From Mesorhizobium loti (GTDB lineage: Bacteria; Pseudomonadota; Alphaproteobacteria; Rhizobiales; Rhizobiaceae), in the NCBI GenBank assembly GCA_002356515.1, contig AP017605.1, positions 1,426,001 through 1,490,000 of the forward strand: 64,000 bases of DNA. Reading direction: 5' to 3'. Made by a program: the position numbers and the translations under genes. Shown here piece by piece: positions 53,969-63,565 of this stretch; positions within the stretch are counted from its first letter, which is position 1; each line of letters opens with the position of its first letter. The notes below the pieces were generated by a model. The model was not told where the DNA came from. It made no database searches and worked only from the letters and a program-made list of their open reading frames with translations.

Positions 53969-54883
53969 TCAAAGCCCGTTGGCGCGGAACTTCCCGTCGA
54001 GGAATTTTTTGGCGCGCGGCACGTCGTCTTCCGACAGATGCTCGATGATGACCGGGATGTTCGGGTGCTTTTCCGCCAGCCGCTTGAGGTAGAGATCGTA
54101 GTTCAGCGCGCCGAGGCCCGGCGCCGGCAGTTCGATCTCGCCGACACCGCGGAAGGTGTGGCTTTCCATCGCATCGGCGTCGCCGATATCGGCATGCTTC
54201 TCGGACTTGTCGTCACCCGAGCGCTTGACGTCCTTGGCGTGCGCGATCTTGATCTTGTCGGTCAGCGTGTCGAACACCTGGTTCAGGATCTGGTCCATCC
54301 TGTCGATGTTGTGGGTCTCGAAATAGTTGGTCGGATCCATAAGCAGGCCAAGGCCGGGATGGTCGACCTGCGCGAACATCTTCACCGTTTCCTCGACCGA
54401 GCCGACGACGTTGTTGACGTAGGTCTCGAGCAGGAACACCGCACCGTGGTCATAGGCCGTCTGGGCGAGGTCCGCGATCACCTTGCGGCATTCCTCGAAC
54501 CCTTCCTCGGTCTTGTTCTTGGGGTGATGCACCCAGTCGGACTCGGTGTTGTAGGTGCCGGTCTCCGAGATCACGTAAGGCGAGCCGAAATGGCGGGCGT
54601 TGCGGATGATCTCCTTTAGATAGCCGACGCGCCTGTCACGCTCGGCCTTGTCGGGATGGATGATGTTGGTGTAGCCCGACACGCAGCAGACCGGCAGATT
54701 GTGGTCGCGGAAGACGTCGCGCACCTTCTTCGCCTTGTCCTTGGTGATCTGCCCGGCCGACAGGTCGACATCCCTAAAGTGCAAGTCGAGCTGCACCGTG
54801 TTGAAACCGAGGCCGCGGATCTTCTTCGCCGTCTCTTCGAGGCCGTACGGGAAATAGCCCGTGAAAATACCTGCCTGCATCAT
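53969..54883 (-). CDS. Sugar phosphate isomerase/epimerase family TIM-barrel protein (MocC/IolE-like)
   Basis: A 304-residue xylose-isomerase-like TIM barrel. Candidate metal ligands lie in VFLLETYVNN, LGLLMDPTNYF, KIAHAKDVK and VIIEHLSEDD, the usual E-D-H-E order for the family. IolE (inosose dehydratase), IolI, MocC and allulose/erythrulose epimerases belong here. GGGAGG precedes tandem ATG codons (54883 and 54880). It lies between the Gfo/Idh/MocA-like gene and the binding-protein gene, an arrangement common in polyol or inositol catabolic operons. Confidence 0.85.
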   Translation of the reverse strand: MMQAGIFTGYFPYGLEETAKKIRGLGFNTVQLDLHFRDVDLSAGQITKDKAKKVRDVFRDHNLPVCCVSGYTNIIHPDKAERDRRVGYLKEIIRNARHFGSPYVISETGTYNTESDWVHHPKNKTEEGFEECRKVIADLAQTAYDHGAVFLLETYVNNVVGSVEETVKMFAQVDHPGLGLLMDPTNYFETHNIDRMDQILNQVFDTLTDKIKIAHAKDVKRSGDDKSEKHADIGDADAMESHTFRGVGEIELPAPGLGALNYDLYLKRLAEKHPNIPVIIEHLSEDDVPRAKKFLDGKFRANGL

Positions 54884-54939
54884 GGTGTGAATTCCTCCCT
54901 GTAAGCGATTCAGTTGTCTGGTGTTTCCAGTTGCGGTGA

Positions 54940-56025
54940 TCAGATAGTGATTTCGGAAAGCTTGACCGTGCGCCCCGATGCCATCGAGCGGTAGCCCGCT
55001 TCGACCAGCGCCATGGTCTTGACGTTGTCGGCGACGGAGAGCGCCGGCGGCGTGCCGGTCTTCACCGCATGCTGCAGCTGCTCCATGACGCCGATGAAGG
55101 CATGCGGGAACCACATCTTCTCCCAGCTAGGGGTCACCCACTCGCCGCCGGTGGTCTCGGCCGAAGCATAGGTCAGCGTGGAGGCAGCACCCGTCGGCCA
55201 GCCGATCGTGCCCTTGGCGACGCCCTTGGTGCCGTCGACGCGCCAGTTGATGTGCTGGTCGTCCTTGTATCCCTCCTGGCGCGGGCCGGACCAGACATCC
55301 TCCAGCGATACGGCAAGCACGCCGGACGGGAAACGCAGCGTCGACACGGTGATGCCGTCGGAATGGTCGAATGTCGTGCGCGGGTCTTTGCGCGTGAGTG
55401 TTGTGATCTCATCGGGATCACCGAACAGGAAGCGCAGCACGTCGAGATGGTGCACGCTCATATTGGCAAGCGTCAGCCGGTCGTAGCCCTGAAGGAAGGT
55501 CTGCCAGTGCGGGATGGCGTGCATGTCGATCTGCGCGAAGACGATGTCGCCCAACGCGCCGCTGTCCATGATCTGCTTCAGGACGCGCATCGACTGGTCG
55601 TAGCGCATGTTCTGGTTGACCGAGAGGATCTTGCCGGCCTTCGCCGCCTCGTCGCGCAGCTTCACGGCTTCCTCGACCGACAGCGCCAAGGGCTTCTGCG
55701 CCAGGATCGCCTTGATGTGCTTCTGTTTCAGCGCATGGCGGATCAGCGCCGGCTGCAGGTCGGGCGGAAAGGCAAGGTCGATGATCTCGACAGTCTCGTC
55801 CTCGATCAGTTGTTCCGGCGTATCATGCACGGTCGGGATGCCCCAGCGCGTGGCGACCTTCTGAGCATTGGCCTTGGTGCGTGAGGCGATCGCCACCACC
55901 GGGAACCCAGCCTCCTTGTAAGCAGCGAGATGGCACTCGGCCATGATCATGCCGGCGCCGACGCAACCGATCCTGTATTCCTTCGTGCGGACCTTAACGT
56001 CCGGCTCGAAGCCTTTGCCTGCCAT
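54940..56025 (-). CDS. Gfo/Idh/MocA-family oxidoreductase
   Basis: A 361-residue NAD(P)-dependent oxidoreductase. IGCVGAGMIMAECHLAAY (about 19-36) is the dinucleotide fold, AILAQKPLALS near 118 carries the catalytic lysine of the E-K-P motif (here Q-K-P), and VHHLDVLRFLFGDP near 200 has the family histidine and aspartate. Members oxidise inositols, sugars or amino-sugars. The ATG at 56025 has GGGAGG upstream, favouring it over longer versions. It follows the CUT1 ATPase gene by 35 bp and may be part of one long operon. Confidence 0.9.
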   Translation of the reverse strand: MAGKGFEPDVKVRTKEYRIGCVGAGMIMAECHLAAYKEAGFPVVAIASRTKANAQKVATRWGIPTVHDTPEQLIEDETVEIIDLAFPPDLQPALIRHALKQKHIKAILAQKPLALSVEEAVKLRDEAAKAGKILSVNQNMRYDQSMRVLKQIMDSGALGDIVFAQIDMHAIPHWQTFLQGYDRLTLANMSVHHLDVLRFLFGDPDEITTLTRKDPRTTFDHSDGITVSTLRFPSGVLAVSLEDVWSGPRQEGYKDDQHINWRVDGTKGVAKGTIGWPTGAASTLTYASAETTGGEWVTPSWEKMWFPHAFIGVMEQLQHAVKTGTPPALSVADNVKTMALVEAGYRSMASGRTVKLSEITI

Positions 56026-56060
56026 GTCTTCCTCCCGAAATTCTGTCCTCGCGGCCGCAG

Positions 56061-57137
56061 TCATCGTGCCAGCGCGCCTCCGCTCTGTCCGAAATAATGC
56101 ACGCGGGCCGGCTCGCATGATATCGCCACCATCGCATCGGGCCTGATGTCGGGCTGGCCGCGCAGCAGCGCCTTCAGCCGCGCATGCCCGGCGGCGAGTG
56201 TCACGACGGTGTAGCCGCCGAGCGGCTCGACCTCGAACACCCGCGCCGGGCGGCCCTGGCCGCCATCCTCTTTTCCATCAATGGGCCACGGCCTGACCTT
56301 GATATCCTCCGGCCTCAGCCCGATCTCGACGGCATCGGCGGGAACCGCGCGATCCGCAATCAGGATCGTGCCTTCGGCCGCCTCGACGCCGCCCTCACCG
56401 CGCGCCGATTTGAGGATGTTCATGACAGGCGAGCCGAGCAGCCGCGCCACATAGGTGCTGGCCGGACGATCATAGATCTCGGCCGGCGCGCCGATCTGCC
56501 TGATCCTGCCATTCTCCAGGATGGCGATGCGGTCGGCGATCGACATCGCCTCTTCCTGGTCGTGGGTGACATAGATCAGCGTCTTGCCCAATTCGCGCTG
56601 GATGCGCTTCAGCTCGACACGCGTTTCCTCGCGCAGCCGCGCATCGAGCGCCGAGATCGGATCGTCCATCAGATAGGCGTTGGGGTCGCGCACCAGCGCA
56701 CGCGCGATCGCCACACGCTGGCGCTCGCCGCCCGAAAGCTGCGCCGGCGGCTTGTGCAGGATGTGGCCGATATGCAGCTTGGCCGCGACGTCGGCGACCC
56801 GCTTTTTGATCTGGAGCTCGGCAACGCCGCGTTCGACCAGCGGAAAGCGCACATTGTCGAGCGCGCTCATATGCGGGAACAGCGCGAGGTTCTGGAACAC
56901 CATCGCCACATTGCGCTCGGCCGGCGACATCGCGTTGACCGGTCTGCCGCCGATAAGGATTTCGCCGGCGTCCGGGCTCTCCAGCCCGAGCACCAGGCGC
57001 AGGATCGTCGACTTGCCCGACAGCGGCGGCCCGAAGAAGCAGAAGAACTCGTTGTCGTTGACCGTGAACGACGCATCGTCGACGGCGAGCGTCTTGCCGT
57101 AGCGCTTGGTGACATTGCGAAAGACGATGTCGGCCAT
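56061..57137 (-). CDS. CUT1 ABC transporter ATP-binding protein with atypical Walker B (second ATPase)
   Basis: A 358-residue MalK/UgpC-type ATPase. Walker A reads FGPPLSGKST near 35 (fits G-x4-G-K-S), Q-loop MVFQNLALFPHM near 79, signature LSGGERQRV near 134 is canonical, but Walker B is YLMDDPISALD near 155: the catalytic glutamate is aspartate. H-loop YVTHDQ is normal. The C-terminal third is a TOBE domain. It lies four bases after its partner ATPase gene, and the two together resemble the paired GlpS/GlpT ATPases of rhizobial glycerol importers. With its partner it should form one normal and one impaired ATP site. Confidence 0.9.
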   Translation of the reverse strand: MADIVFRNVTKRYGKTLAVDDASFTVNDNEFFCFFGPPLSGKSTILRLVLGLESPDAGEILIGGRPVNAMSPAERNVAMVFQNLALFPHMSALDNVRFPLVERGVAELQIKKRVADVAAKLHIGHILHKPPAQLSGGERQRVAIARALVRDPNAYLMDDPISALDARLREETRVELKRIQRELGKTLIYVTHDQEEAMSIADRIAILENGRIRQIGAPAEIYDRPASTYVARLLGSPVMNILKSARGEGGVEAAEGTILIADRAVPADAVEIGLRPEDIKVRPWPIDGKEDGGQGRPARVFEVEPLGGYTVVTLAAGHARLKALLRGQPDIRPDAMVAISCEPARVHYFGQSGGALAR

Positions 57138-57140
57138 GGC

Positions 57141-58232
57141 TCAACCCACCCTCATCGCAAGGCCGCTGGCGGCGTCGAAAATGCGCACGGACGATGCCGC
57201 GGGCGCGACGACCGCGGTTTGCCCGATCGAGAGCCCGACATCATTGTCAAAGACCGCTTTGACAGCGCCCTCGCCCTGGCCGAGATGGACAATGGTGCGC
57301 GCACCAATGCGCTCGACGAAAGTGACAGGCATGGCAAGCCCGCGCCCATCTTGCGCCAGCGCCACTTGCTCCGGCCGGAAGCCGTAAAGCACATCGCCGC
57401 GTGCGCCCCGCAAGGTCGCCGCCAGTCCATCCGGCAGCGGCGGCGTGATGCCCAGCGGGCCGAGATCGACGACCAGCCCACGATCACTTTCCGCCGGTTT
57501 GCCCTTGAGCAGGTTCATGCCGGGCGCGCCGATGAAGCGGGCGACGAAGACATTGGCCGGATTGTTGTAGACTTCGAGCGGCGTGCCGACCTGTTGCAGC
57601 ACGCCATGGTCCATGACGGCGATGCGGTCGGCCATGGTCATGGCTTCGAGCTGGTCGTGGGTGACGTAGACCATGGTCTGCTTGAACTGGCGCTGCAGCT
57701 GTTTCAGTTCGGTGCGCATGACAGCCCGGAATGCCGCGTCGACATTGGACAGCGGCTCATCGAGCAGGAAGATCGCCGGCTCCATGATCGCCGAGCGGCC
57801 GATCGCCACGCGCTGCAAGACGTTGACCGACAGCCGGTCGGCCTTGCGGTCGAGCAGCAGCGTCAGTTGCAGCAGCTCGGCGATGGCGCCGACGCGGCGG
57901 TCGATCTCGGCTTTCGCCGCACCGCGCATCTTCGGCCCGTAGGCAAGGTTCTGGCGTACGCTCATATGGGTGAAGATGGCATAGTTCTGGAAGACGAAGC
58001 CGACGCCGCGCCGGCCCATCGGCACGCCGGCCATGTCGCGTTCGCCAAACAGGATCCTGCCGCTGGTCGGCTCTTCCATGCCGGCGATCATGTTCATCGT
58101 CGTCGACTTGCCGCAGCCGGACGGCCCGAGCAGCGCCATGAACTCGCCATCCGCTATGTCGAGGTCCATGGTCTTCAGTGCGGTGAAGTCGCCGAATGTC
58201 TTGGTGAGGTTACGCAGCTGGATGGCGCTCAT
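57141..58232 (-). CDS. CUT1 ABC transporter ATP-binding protein with atypical signature (first ATPase)
   Basis: A 363-residue MalK-type ATPase. Walker A GPSGCGKST near 36, Q-loop FVFQNYAIFTHM near 79, Walker B IFLLDEPLSNVD near 155 and H-loop YVTHDQ near 190 are canonical, but the ABC signature LSGGQ is replaced by LSVNVLQRVAIGRS near 134. A TOBE domain follows. The start overlaps the permease stop codon as ATGA. Its defects complement those of the next gene product, indicating an obligate heterodimer. Confidence 0.9.
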   Translation of the reverse strand: MSAIQLRNLTKTFGDFTALKTMDLDIADGEFMALLGPSGCGKSTTMNMIAGMEEPTSGRILFGERDMAGVPMGRRGVGFVFQNYAIFTHMSVRQNLAYGPKMRGAAKAEIDRRVGAIAELLQLTLLLDRKADRLSVNVLQRVAIGRSAIMEPAIFLLDEPLSNVDAAFRAVMRTELKQLQRQFKQTMVYVTHDQLEAMTMADRIAVMDHGVLQQVGTPLEVYNNPANVFVARFIGAPGMNLLKGKPAESDRGLVVDLGPLGITPPLPDGLAATLRGARGDVLYGFRPEQVALAQDGRGLAMPVTFVERIGARTIVHLGQGEGAVKAVFDNDVGLSIGQTAVVAPAASSVRIFDAASGLAMRVG

Positions 58233-59188
58233 GCCGCAACCTCCCTCGCCCGCGCCATGCGCTTCATGGCGAACACGGCAACGATGGAGAGCACGATCAG
58301 GATGGCCAGCGCGATCGCCGCCACATAGCCCCAGATCAGGTCTTGCGTGGTGACCTTGTAGATGTAGACGGAGATCGTTTCTGTGGCGACGCCGGGACCG
58401 CCGCCGGTCATGATATAGAGCGTGTCGAAGATCTTGAAGTTCTCGATTACCCGGATCGCCAGCGCGATGATGATGATGGTCTTCATCTTCGGCAGCACGA
58501 TGGTGACGAAGCGCTGCCACGGATTGGCGCCGAGCAAGGTCGCCGCCTTGATCTGGTCCTCCGGCACGCCGACCAGGCCGGCCAGCAGGATCAGGAACAT
58601 CAGCGGCGTCCACTGCCAGATGTCGGCGATCATCACCGCGATAAGCGCCAGGGTTGGGTCCGACAGCCAGGCGATGGTGACGGGAGAACCGGTAAGCGAA
58701 GACAGGATGTCGTTCACTGGGCCGCCAGACTGGAACAGCATAAAGAACATGTAGCCGGCCACCGCCGGCACCACCATCATCGGCATCAGCAGGATCGAAT
58801 AGAAGATGCGCTTGCCCGGAAAATCGTCGGCGAACAGCGTCGCCAGCGCGAGGCCCAGCAGGAACTCCGCCGGCACGCAGACGAGCATGACGATCGCCGT
58901 GCGCTTCAGTGCGCTCCAGAAGCGGGCATCGGCGGCGAGATCGGTGTAGTTGGCGAAACTGTTCCACATCTCCCAGGCATTCCACCAGCCGAGACCCGAA
59001 AGCGGCGACCAGTCGGTGACGCTGATGTAGAGCTGCATCAGAAGTGGAAAGGCCGAAATGAACAGCACCAGGACCTGCGCCGGCAGCGTCAGCCGGAAGC
59101 CCAGCCGGGCGCCTTCGTCGCGCAGGGCGGGCTTCGCAAGCGCGGCGCCCATGTCGTCCTCCGAACCAGTCACGGTCACCGCGCTCAT
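58229..59188 (-). CDS. CUT1 ABC transporter permease (MalF/UgpA/GlpP type)
   Basis: A 319-residue permease. A leader of about 35 residues precedes the first membrane segment ([19 protein letters not shown]). The EAA loop is [20 protein letters not shown] near 230-250, and [17 protein letters not shown] follows, typical of MalF-like subunits. Both ends overlap neighbours as ATGA. It forms the channel with the next upstream permease gene product. Confidence 0.9.
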   Translation of the reverse strand: MSAVTVTGSEDDMGAALAKPALRDEGARLGFRLTLPAQVLVLFISAFPLLMQLYISVTDWSPLSGLGWWNAWEMWNSFANYTDLAADARFWSALKRTAIVMLVCVPAEFLLGLALATLFADDFPGKRIFYSILLMPMMVVPAVAGYMFFMLFQSGGPVNDILSSLTGSPVTIAWLSDPTLALIAVMIADIWQWTPLMFLILLAGLVGVPEDQIKAATLLGANPWQRFVTIVLPKMKTIIIIALAIRVIENFKIFDTLYIMTGGGPGVATETISVYIYKVTTQDLIWGYVAAIALAILIVLSIVAVFAMKRMARAREVAA

Positions 59189-60045
59189 TGCTTGAGCGCC
59201 CCAAAAGTCAGCCCGCGCACCAGATGGCGTTGGATGGCGATGCCCATGATGACCGGAGGGACGGCGGCGATCAGGCCGAGCGCCGCCTTGGCGCCATAGA
59301 GCTGGCCGGTCATCGAGGACGACAGCGAGGCCATGTAAACGGGGATGGTCACCCATTCGCGCGTCGTCAAAAGCAGCGCGATCAGATAGTCCGACCAGTT
59401 GAGGATGAAGACGAACAGGGCGGCACTGGCGAGCGGCGCGCGCATCATCGGCAGCGTGATGCGGGTGAAGACGCGCAGCCGCGAACAGCCCTCGACAAGT
59501 GCTGCTTCCTCGATCTCGCGCGGCATGTCGTCGAAGAAGGTCTTCATCAGCCAGAAGGCGAACGGCAGAGTGACGATGCCGTAGATCAGCGCCAGGCCCC
59601 ACCAGCTGTCGGTGAAGTTCAGGAAGGCCCACATGATCATGACAGGGATCATCACCGCCATCGGCGGAAACAGCCGCAACTGGATCAGCGCCAGCGGCAG
59701 GTTCTGGCCGGAGCCGAAACGCGACAGCCCGTAGGCCGCCGCCGTGCCCGCCGACATGGCGATGGCGGTGCCGAATACCGCCGACAGCAGCGACGACAGG
59801 ATCGGTTTCAGCGCCGTGCGGTCGAGCGCCACGATCAGGCTATTGGTGGATTCGCCGAACACGAAGCGGAAATTGCTGAGCGTCGGGTTCTTCGGCCACC
59901 ATGTCAGCTCAGCACCCGTCGCCGACCATTCGGCGATCGGCTTGAGGGCCATCGACACCATCCACAGGATCGGCACCAGCGTCACCGCCATCGCCGCGAG
60001 GATCGCGGCATAGCGGAATATCTCGAAAGGAACGGAACGCTTCAT
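59185..60045 (-). CDS. CUT1 ABC transporter permease (MalG/UgpE/GlpQ type)
   Basis: A 286-residue membrane protein with six membrane segments. The EAA loop is [19 protein letters not shown] near 180-198 and the [20 protein letters not shown] tail is the usual MalG-type C-terminus. Starts 80 bp after the binding-protein gene and overlaps the other permease gene as ATGA. Confidence 0.9.
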   Translation of the reverse strand: MKRSVPFEIFRYAAILAAMAVTLVPILWMVSMALKPIAEWSATGAELTWWPKNPTLSNFRFVFGESTNSLIVALDRTALKPILSSLLSAVFGTAIAMSAGTAAAYGLSRFGSGQNLPLALIQLRLFPPMAVMIPVMIMWAFLNFTDSWWGLALIYGIVTLPFAFWLMKTFFDDMPREIEEAALVEGCSRLRVFTRITLPMMRAPLASAALFVFILNWSDYLIALLLTTREWVTIPVYMASLSSSMTGQLYGAKAALGLIAAVPPVIMGIAIQRHLVRGLTFGALKQ

Positions 60046-60125
60046 CTGGCTGCTTTGCTGGTCGCGTTGCTGACGAAGGGGAAGAGCTTCGCCCCTCCCC
60101 TCCGGCTCTGATCCAGGGAGACGGA

Positions 60126-61739
60126 TCAGCTGATCGGGTCGAGAACGGTCGGCCAGGCCTCCTTGTTGGTTCTGATGGCTTCGAGCAGTTTGTCCTCACC
60201 GATGCGCCGGGCGATCTTCTTCCACTCGGCCTCGGTGTCGGCCATCGCCTGTTCTGCGGTCTTGGCCTTGGTCAGCGAGGCCATGAGGTTTTCGTCGAGC
60301 GCATTGTGGAAGGCGGTGGCGCCGGGATAGTTGATGGTCGGCACCGTGCGGGCAACCGTCTCGCGCACCACATCCATGTGGTAGGCATGATAGGTCTGGC
60401 GCACCAGCGGATCGGAGAAATCCGAAAGCCGGAACGGATCGAGATAGCCGCCGGGATTGGCGCTCATCCAGGCATAGATGCGGGCCGAGCCCAGCCATTG
60501 CAGCAGGAGGTAGGCCACCTCCTGGTTTTTTGACTGCGACGAGACCATGCCGGTCAGCGAGAACCACAGCACCGAGCGGCTGATCAGCTTGCCGTCGATC
60601 TCGCGGCCAGGCGGCAGCATCGAGCCGATCTTGCCGGTGACCTGGGAATCCTTGTTGCCGGCATTGTCGAGGAATTTCGGCAGGTTGGAGAAGGCGCAGG
60701 TCATCGCCGCACCGCCCTTGGCGAAATTGCCGTACTGCTCCGGCCAACCCCACGAGATCGCGTCCGGCGAATGATGGACAAGTGAGCCGACATATTCGTT
60801 GGTGGCGGCGATGCCGTGTTCGGAATTGATCAGCGGCTTGCCGTCGTCGCCGAACAGGAACTGGTTGGGCGAGGCCATGGAGACATAGCGTTGGTACCAG
60901 TTGGTGTAGCCCCAACCCTGGTTGCGCAAATCGGTCGAGCCGAACAGGCCCTTGTCGGGACGCTGGAAGAAGGCGGCAATGTCGCCGTGCTGCTTCCAGG
61001 TCTTGGGCGGCGCCAGATCGTAGCCGTATTTGTCCTTGAAGGCCTTCTGCTCGGCTGCGTCACCGAACAAATCTGTGCGGTAGACCCAGGTCTGGAAGTC
61101 GCCGTCCAGCGACACGCCATAGTTCGAGCCGCGATATTTGTTGAGCAGCGACACGCCCTTGGCGCCGTCGACATAGCCGGTCTTGGGATCGTCCCATTCG
61201 GGCTTGTACTGGGCGACGAAGTCGTCGAGCTTGGCAATGCCGCCGGTTTCGGCGAGATCGCCAAGGCGGTTCCATTCGGTGGAATAGATGTCATAGGCCC
61301 CACCCTTGGTGGAGATGTCCTGCATCGTCTTGGTGAATTCCTGGCCGTTCGGCAGGCCGACGATCTCGATCGGAATGCCGGTCTCCTTTTCCCAGAGTTC
61401 CTTGATCGACGGCGCGCCGGCCGGGAAAGGTTGCGTCAGCTGGCCGATCGAACCGTCCGACAGGCCGAGCACGATCTTGGCCGGCGCCTTGCCGGCGCCC
61501 TTCAGCGCCTTGGCCGCCTCGATGGCGCGGCCTTCCGGCGTGTCGGCGCCATACTGGTAACGCTCGGCGCCCTCGAAGCCGGTCGGGCCGCCGATCATGC
61601 CCGGTGCCAGCGCGTCGGCCGCAAAGGCGCGGCCGGGACGAATGAATTGCGGTGCGATGCCGGCCGCGGCCACGAACGCCGCCGCCTTTCCTCCGGACGC
61701 CAGCAACCGGCGCCGCGATATGCGGATCAGATCAGACAT
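60126..61739 (-). CDS. CUT1 ABC transporter substrate-binding protein, Tat-exported
   Basis: A 537-residue binding protein, longer than most CUT1 receptors (about 420) and similar in size to rhizobial glycerol-binding GlpV. The N-terminus has a twin-arginine signal ([12 protein letters not shown], then a hydrophobic stretch ending GRAFA), so it is likely exported folded. [37 protein letters not shown] and [16 protein letters not shown] are in the first lobe; [19 protein letters not shown] in the hinge region. GAGGGAGG precedes the ATG at 61739. First gene of the 14-kb minus-strand run. Confidence 0.9.
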   Translation of the reverse strand: MSDLIRISRRRLLASGGKAAAFVAAAGIAPQFIRPGRAFAADALAPGMIGGPTGFEGAERYQYGADTPEGRAIEAAKALKGAGKAPAKIVLGLSDGSIGQLTQPFPAGAPSIKELWEKETGIPIEIVGLPNGQEFTKTMQDISTKGGAYDIYSTEWNRLGDLAETGGIAKLDDFVAQYKPEWDDPKTGYVDGAKGVSLLNKYRGSNYGVSLDGDFQTWVYRTDLFGDAAEQKAFKDKYGYDLAPPKTWKQHGDIAAFFQRPDKGLFGSTDLRNQGWGYTNWYQRYVSMASPNQFLFGDDGKPLINSEHGIAATNEYVGSLVHHSPDAISWGWPEQYGNFAKGGAAMTCAFSNLPKFLDNAGNKDSQVTGKIGSMLPPGREIDGKLISRSVLWFSLTGMVSSQSKNQEVAYLLLQWLGSARIYAWMSANPGGYLDPFRLSDFSDPLVRQTYHAYHMDVVRETVARTVPTINYPGATAFHNALDENLMASLTKAKTAEQAMADTEAEWKKIARRIGEDKLLEAIRTNKEAWPTVLDPIS

Positions 61740-61789
61740 TGGAATTCCTCCCTCAGGGCTCAATGTTTCCTCCACGAGCCCATGAGGGA

Positions 61790-61818
61790 TATTGACGGCA
61801 GGATGGGAAGGCTGTCAA
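61790..61818 (-). promoter_or_regulatory. Candidate promoter of the CUT1 operon
   Basis: On the minus strand, a consensus TTGACA -35 (plus-strand 61813-61818), a 17-bp spacer and TCAATA -10 (61790-61795) lie about 50 bp before the binding-protein ATG at 61739, with an AT-rich stretch upstream. The 61740-62097 gap (358 bp) otherwise holds no gene. Confidence 0.55.
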
Positions 61819-61910
61819 CATCATAAATAATCAAAATACCTCACAACATCGCAATGAGGCGGGGAAATGCGTCATGCCAGGGTCCATATACCGCTCCAGA
61901 TGCCTCGATT

Positions 61911-62014
61911 TGATGGGAAATGTGTCTTCCCGTTCCGGAACAGCCGTGCCGGGCGAGCTGATTTAGCCCGACGGCTTGCGCTTCGGCCAAGGCCGGATAC
62001 ATCATTTCCCATCA
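61911..62014. repeat. Widely spaced inverted repeat in the divergent promoter region
   Basis: TGATGGGAAATG (61911-61922) recurs inverted as CATTTCCCATCA (62003-62014), 12 perfect bases per arm and 80 bp apart, between the CUT1 operon and the LacI-type gene. It may be two operator copies for looping or the ends of a small repeat; no LacI-type palindrome was found here. Confidence 0.5.
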
Positions 62015-62097
62015 GAATCGCCGATGGCGAGGAGTCGTGGCCATCGGGCCGGCTGCCGGCATTACGTGATCCTGATGCGTTGAGGAGATGAAAGACG

Positions 62098-63126
62098 GTG
62101 CGTTCCACCCTGACCGACATAGCCCGGGAAGCCGGCGTTTCCGCCGCCACCGTCGACCGCGTGCTCAACAACCGCCCTGGGGTCAGGGCACGCACGCGCG
62201 AGATCGTGCTCGAAATGGCGCAGCGCCTCGGCTACATCGCCGAAGGCCCGAACGGGGTGCCGCCGCGCGCTTTGCACGGCGACGTCATTCGGCTCGACTT
62301 CGCGCTGCCGGCCGGCACCAATTCCTTCATCAAGATGCTGCACCGGCACATCGAGGCGCAGGCTTTGGCGCGACCGGATCTCGACGTCCACATCGCCACC
62401 ATAGAAGGCTTCAATCCCGACCGGCTCGCCCGCCTGCTGCAGGATTTGCGTGGACAGACGCAAGGCGTCGGCGTCATCGCGCTCGACCATCCGACGGTGC
62501 GTGAGGCGCTCCGCTCGCTGTCGGCCAACGACGTCAAGGTGGTGACCATCGCCTCCGACATCCTGCATGTGCCGAGGGTGGCCTATATCGGCATCGACAA
62601 CCGCGCCGCGGGCCGACTGGCCGGCTATCTGCTCAACCGCTTCATGGGGCCGGAACGCCCCGGCAAGGTGGCGCTGTTCGCCGGCTCGCTCTCCTATCGC
62701 GGCCATGAGGAGCGCGAGATGGGGTTCCGGCACATATTGACCGAGGAATCCCCCAATCTCGAGATCGTCGAGATGCGTGAAATGCTCGACGACCGCGAAA
62801 AGGCCTATTTGGAGGCGTCAGCGCTTCTGGACCGGCACCCCGACCTTGCCGCGATCTACAATGTCGGCGCCGGCAACACCGGCATCGCCCGCGCCCTCAA
62901 GGAGCGCGGCCGCGCGCAATCCATGGTCTTCCTCGGCCATGAAGTGACGGACGGCACCAAGGATCTTCTGCTCGACGGCACGCTCGACGCGGTCATCGAC
63001 CAGAACCCGCGCGTCGAGGCCCGTGAAGCGCTCAACACGCTGACCCATGCGGTCCGGGGGCTGCCCTATGAACTGCACCAGCCGAGGCTGCAGGTGATCT
63101 TCAAGGAGAATATCCCGGAGATCTGA
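62098..63126 (+). CDS. LacI-family transcriptional regulator
   Basis: A 342-residue LacI-type regulator. Helix-turn-helix LTDIAREAGVSAATVDRVLN at 5-24 (the TVDRVLN variant, D in place of the usual S, is characteristic of one subfamily) and a periplasmic-binding-type effector domain from about 60. LARLLQDLRGQTQGVGVIAL and PDLAAIYNVGAGNTGIARAL lie in the two lobes. The start is GTG at 62098 with GAGGAGA upstream. It is divergent from the CUT1 operon at 61739 and likely controls it, sensing the transported polyol or sugar. Confidence 0.88.
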   Translation: MRSTLTDIAREAGVSAATVDRVLNNRPGVRARTREIVLEMAQRLGYIAEGPNGVPPRALHGDVIRLDFALPAGTNSFIKMLHRHIEAQALARPDLDVHIATIEGFNPDRLARLLQDLRGQTQGVGVIALDHPTVREALRSLSANDVKVVTIASDILHVPRVAYIGIDNRAAGRLAGYLLNRFMGPERPGKVALFAGSLSYRGHEEREMGFRHILTEESPNLEIVEMREMLDDREKAYLEASALLDRHPDLAAIYNVGAGNTGIARALKERGRAQSMVFLGHEVTDGTKDLLLDGTLDAVIDQNPRVEAREALNTLTHAVRGLPYELHQPRLQVIFKENIPEI

Positions 63127-63130
63127 GCGG

Positions 63131-63565
63131 CTAGCTTTCTGTTTTAGCTCTGACGATCGCCCGGCCGTCCGCGCCAGCGCCGATCGCTACCCTGTCGCCG
63201 GAAACAAGTCCGGCAACATCGCAGACCACCAGCGGCATGCTGATCCCATAAAGAAACTCGGCAACGATGGCGCCCACCGCCAGGATCGGGTCAGGACGCT
63301 CCATCAAGATACCCGCCGGCGCTGTCCCCCTACGGATCGCTTCTGCCAGAACCGAGGACGAGGACGACGACCCTCGCCCACTCGGCATGACGAGAATCAT
63401 GCCGGCGACATTCTGGCCAAGGCCCGGATGCGAATGGTCAATGATCTCGCCGGTCTCGGCATCGATGCCGCCCCAGAAGCTGAGCGGCTGCGAAAACACC
63501 AGCGCCTGGCCTTCGGCCTCGCCGACCAGCTGGAAGCTGCCGGATCGTTCTGCCGACCGCGTCAT
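63131..63565 (-). CDS. Aconitase-X-type dehydratase small subunit (DUF126/swivelling domain)
   Basis: A 144-residue protein matching the AcnX swivelling domain. ALVFSQPLSFWGGIDAETGEIID at the start and MPSGRGSSSSSSVLAEAIR (about 67-85) with its conserved serine, then GTAPAGILMERPDPIL, are the family blocks. Two-subunit AcnX enzymes include bacterial cis-3-hydroxy-L-proline dehydratases and archaeal mevalonate-5-phosphate dehydratase. The start overlaps the large-subunit stop codon as ATGA, so the two are coupled. Confidence 0.88.
   Translation of the reverse strand: MTRSAERSGSFQLVGEAEGQALVFSQPLSFWGGIDAETGEIIDHSHPGLGQNVAGMILVMPSGRGSSSSSSVLAEAIRRGTAPAGILMERPDPILAVGAIVAEFLYGISMPLVVCDVAGLVSGDRVAIGAGADGRAIVRAKTES

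Noticed and set aside
56184-58328. A 714-codon open frame on the plus strand
   Set aside because: It is antisense to both CUT1 ATPase genes, is rich in His, Arg, Asp and Gln in low-complexity fashion, and has no domain motif; long antisense frames are common at this GC content.
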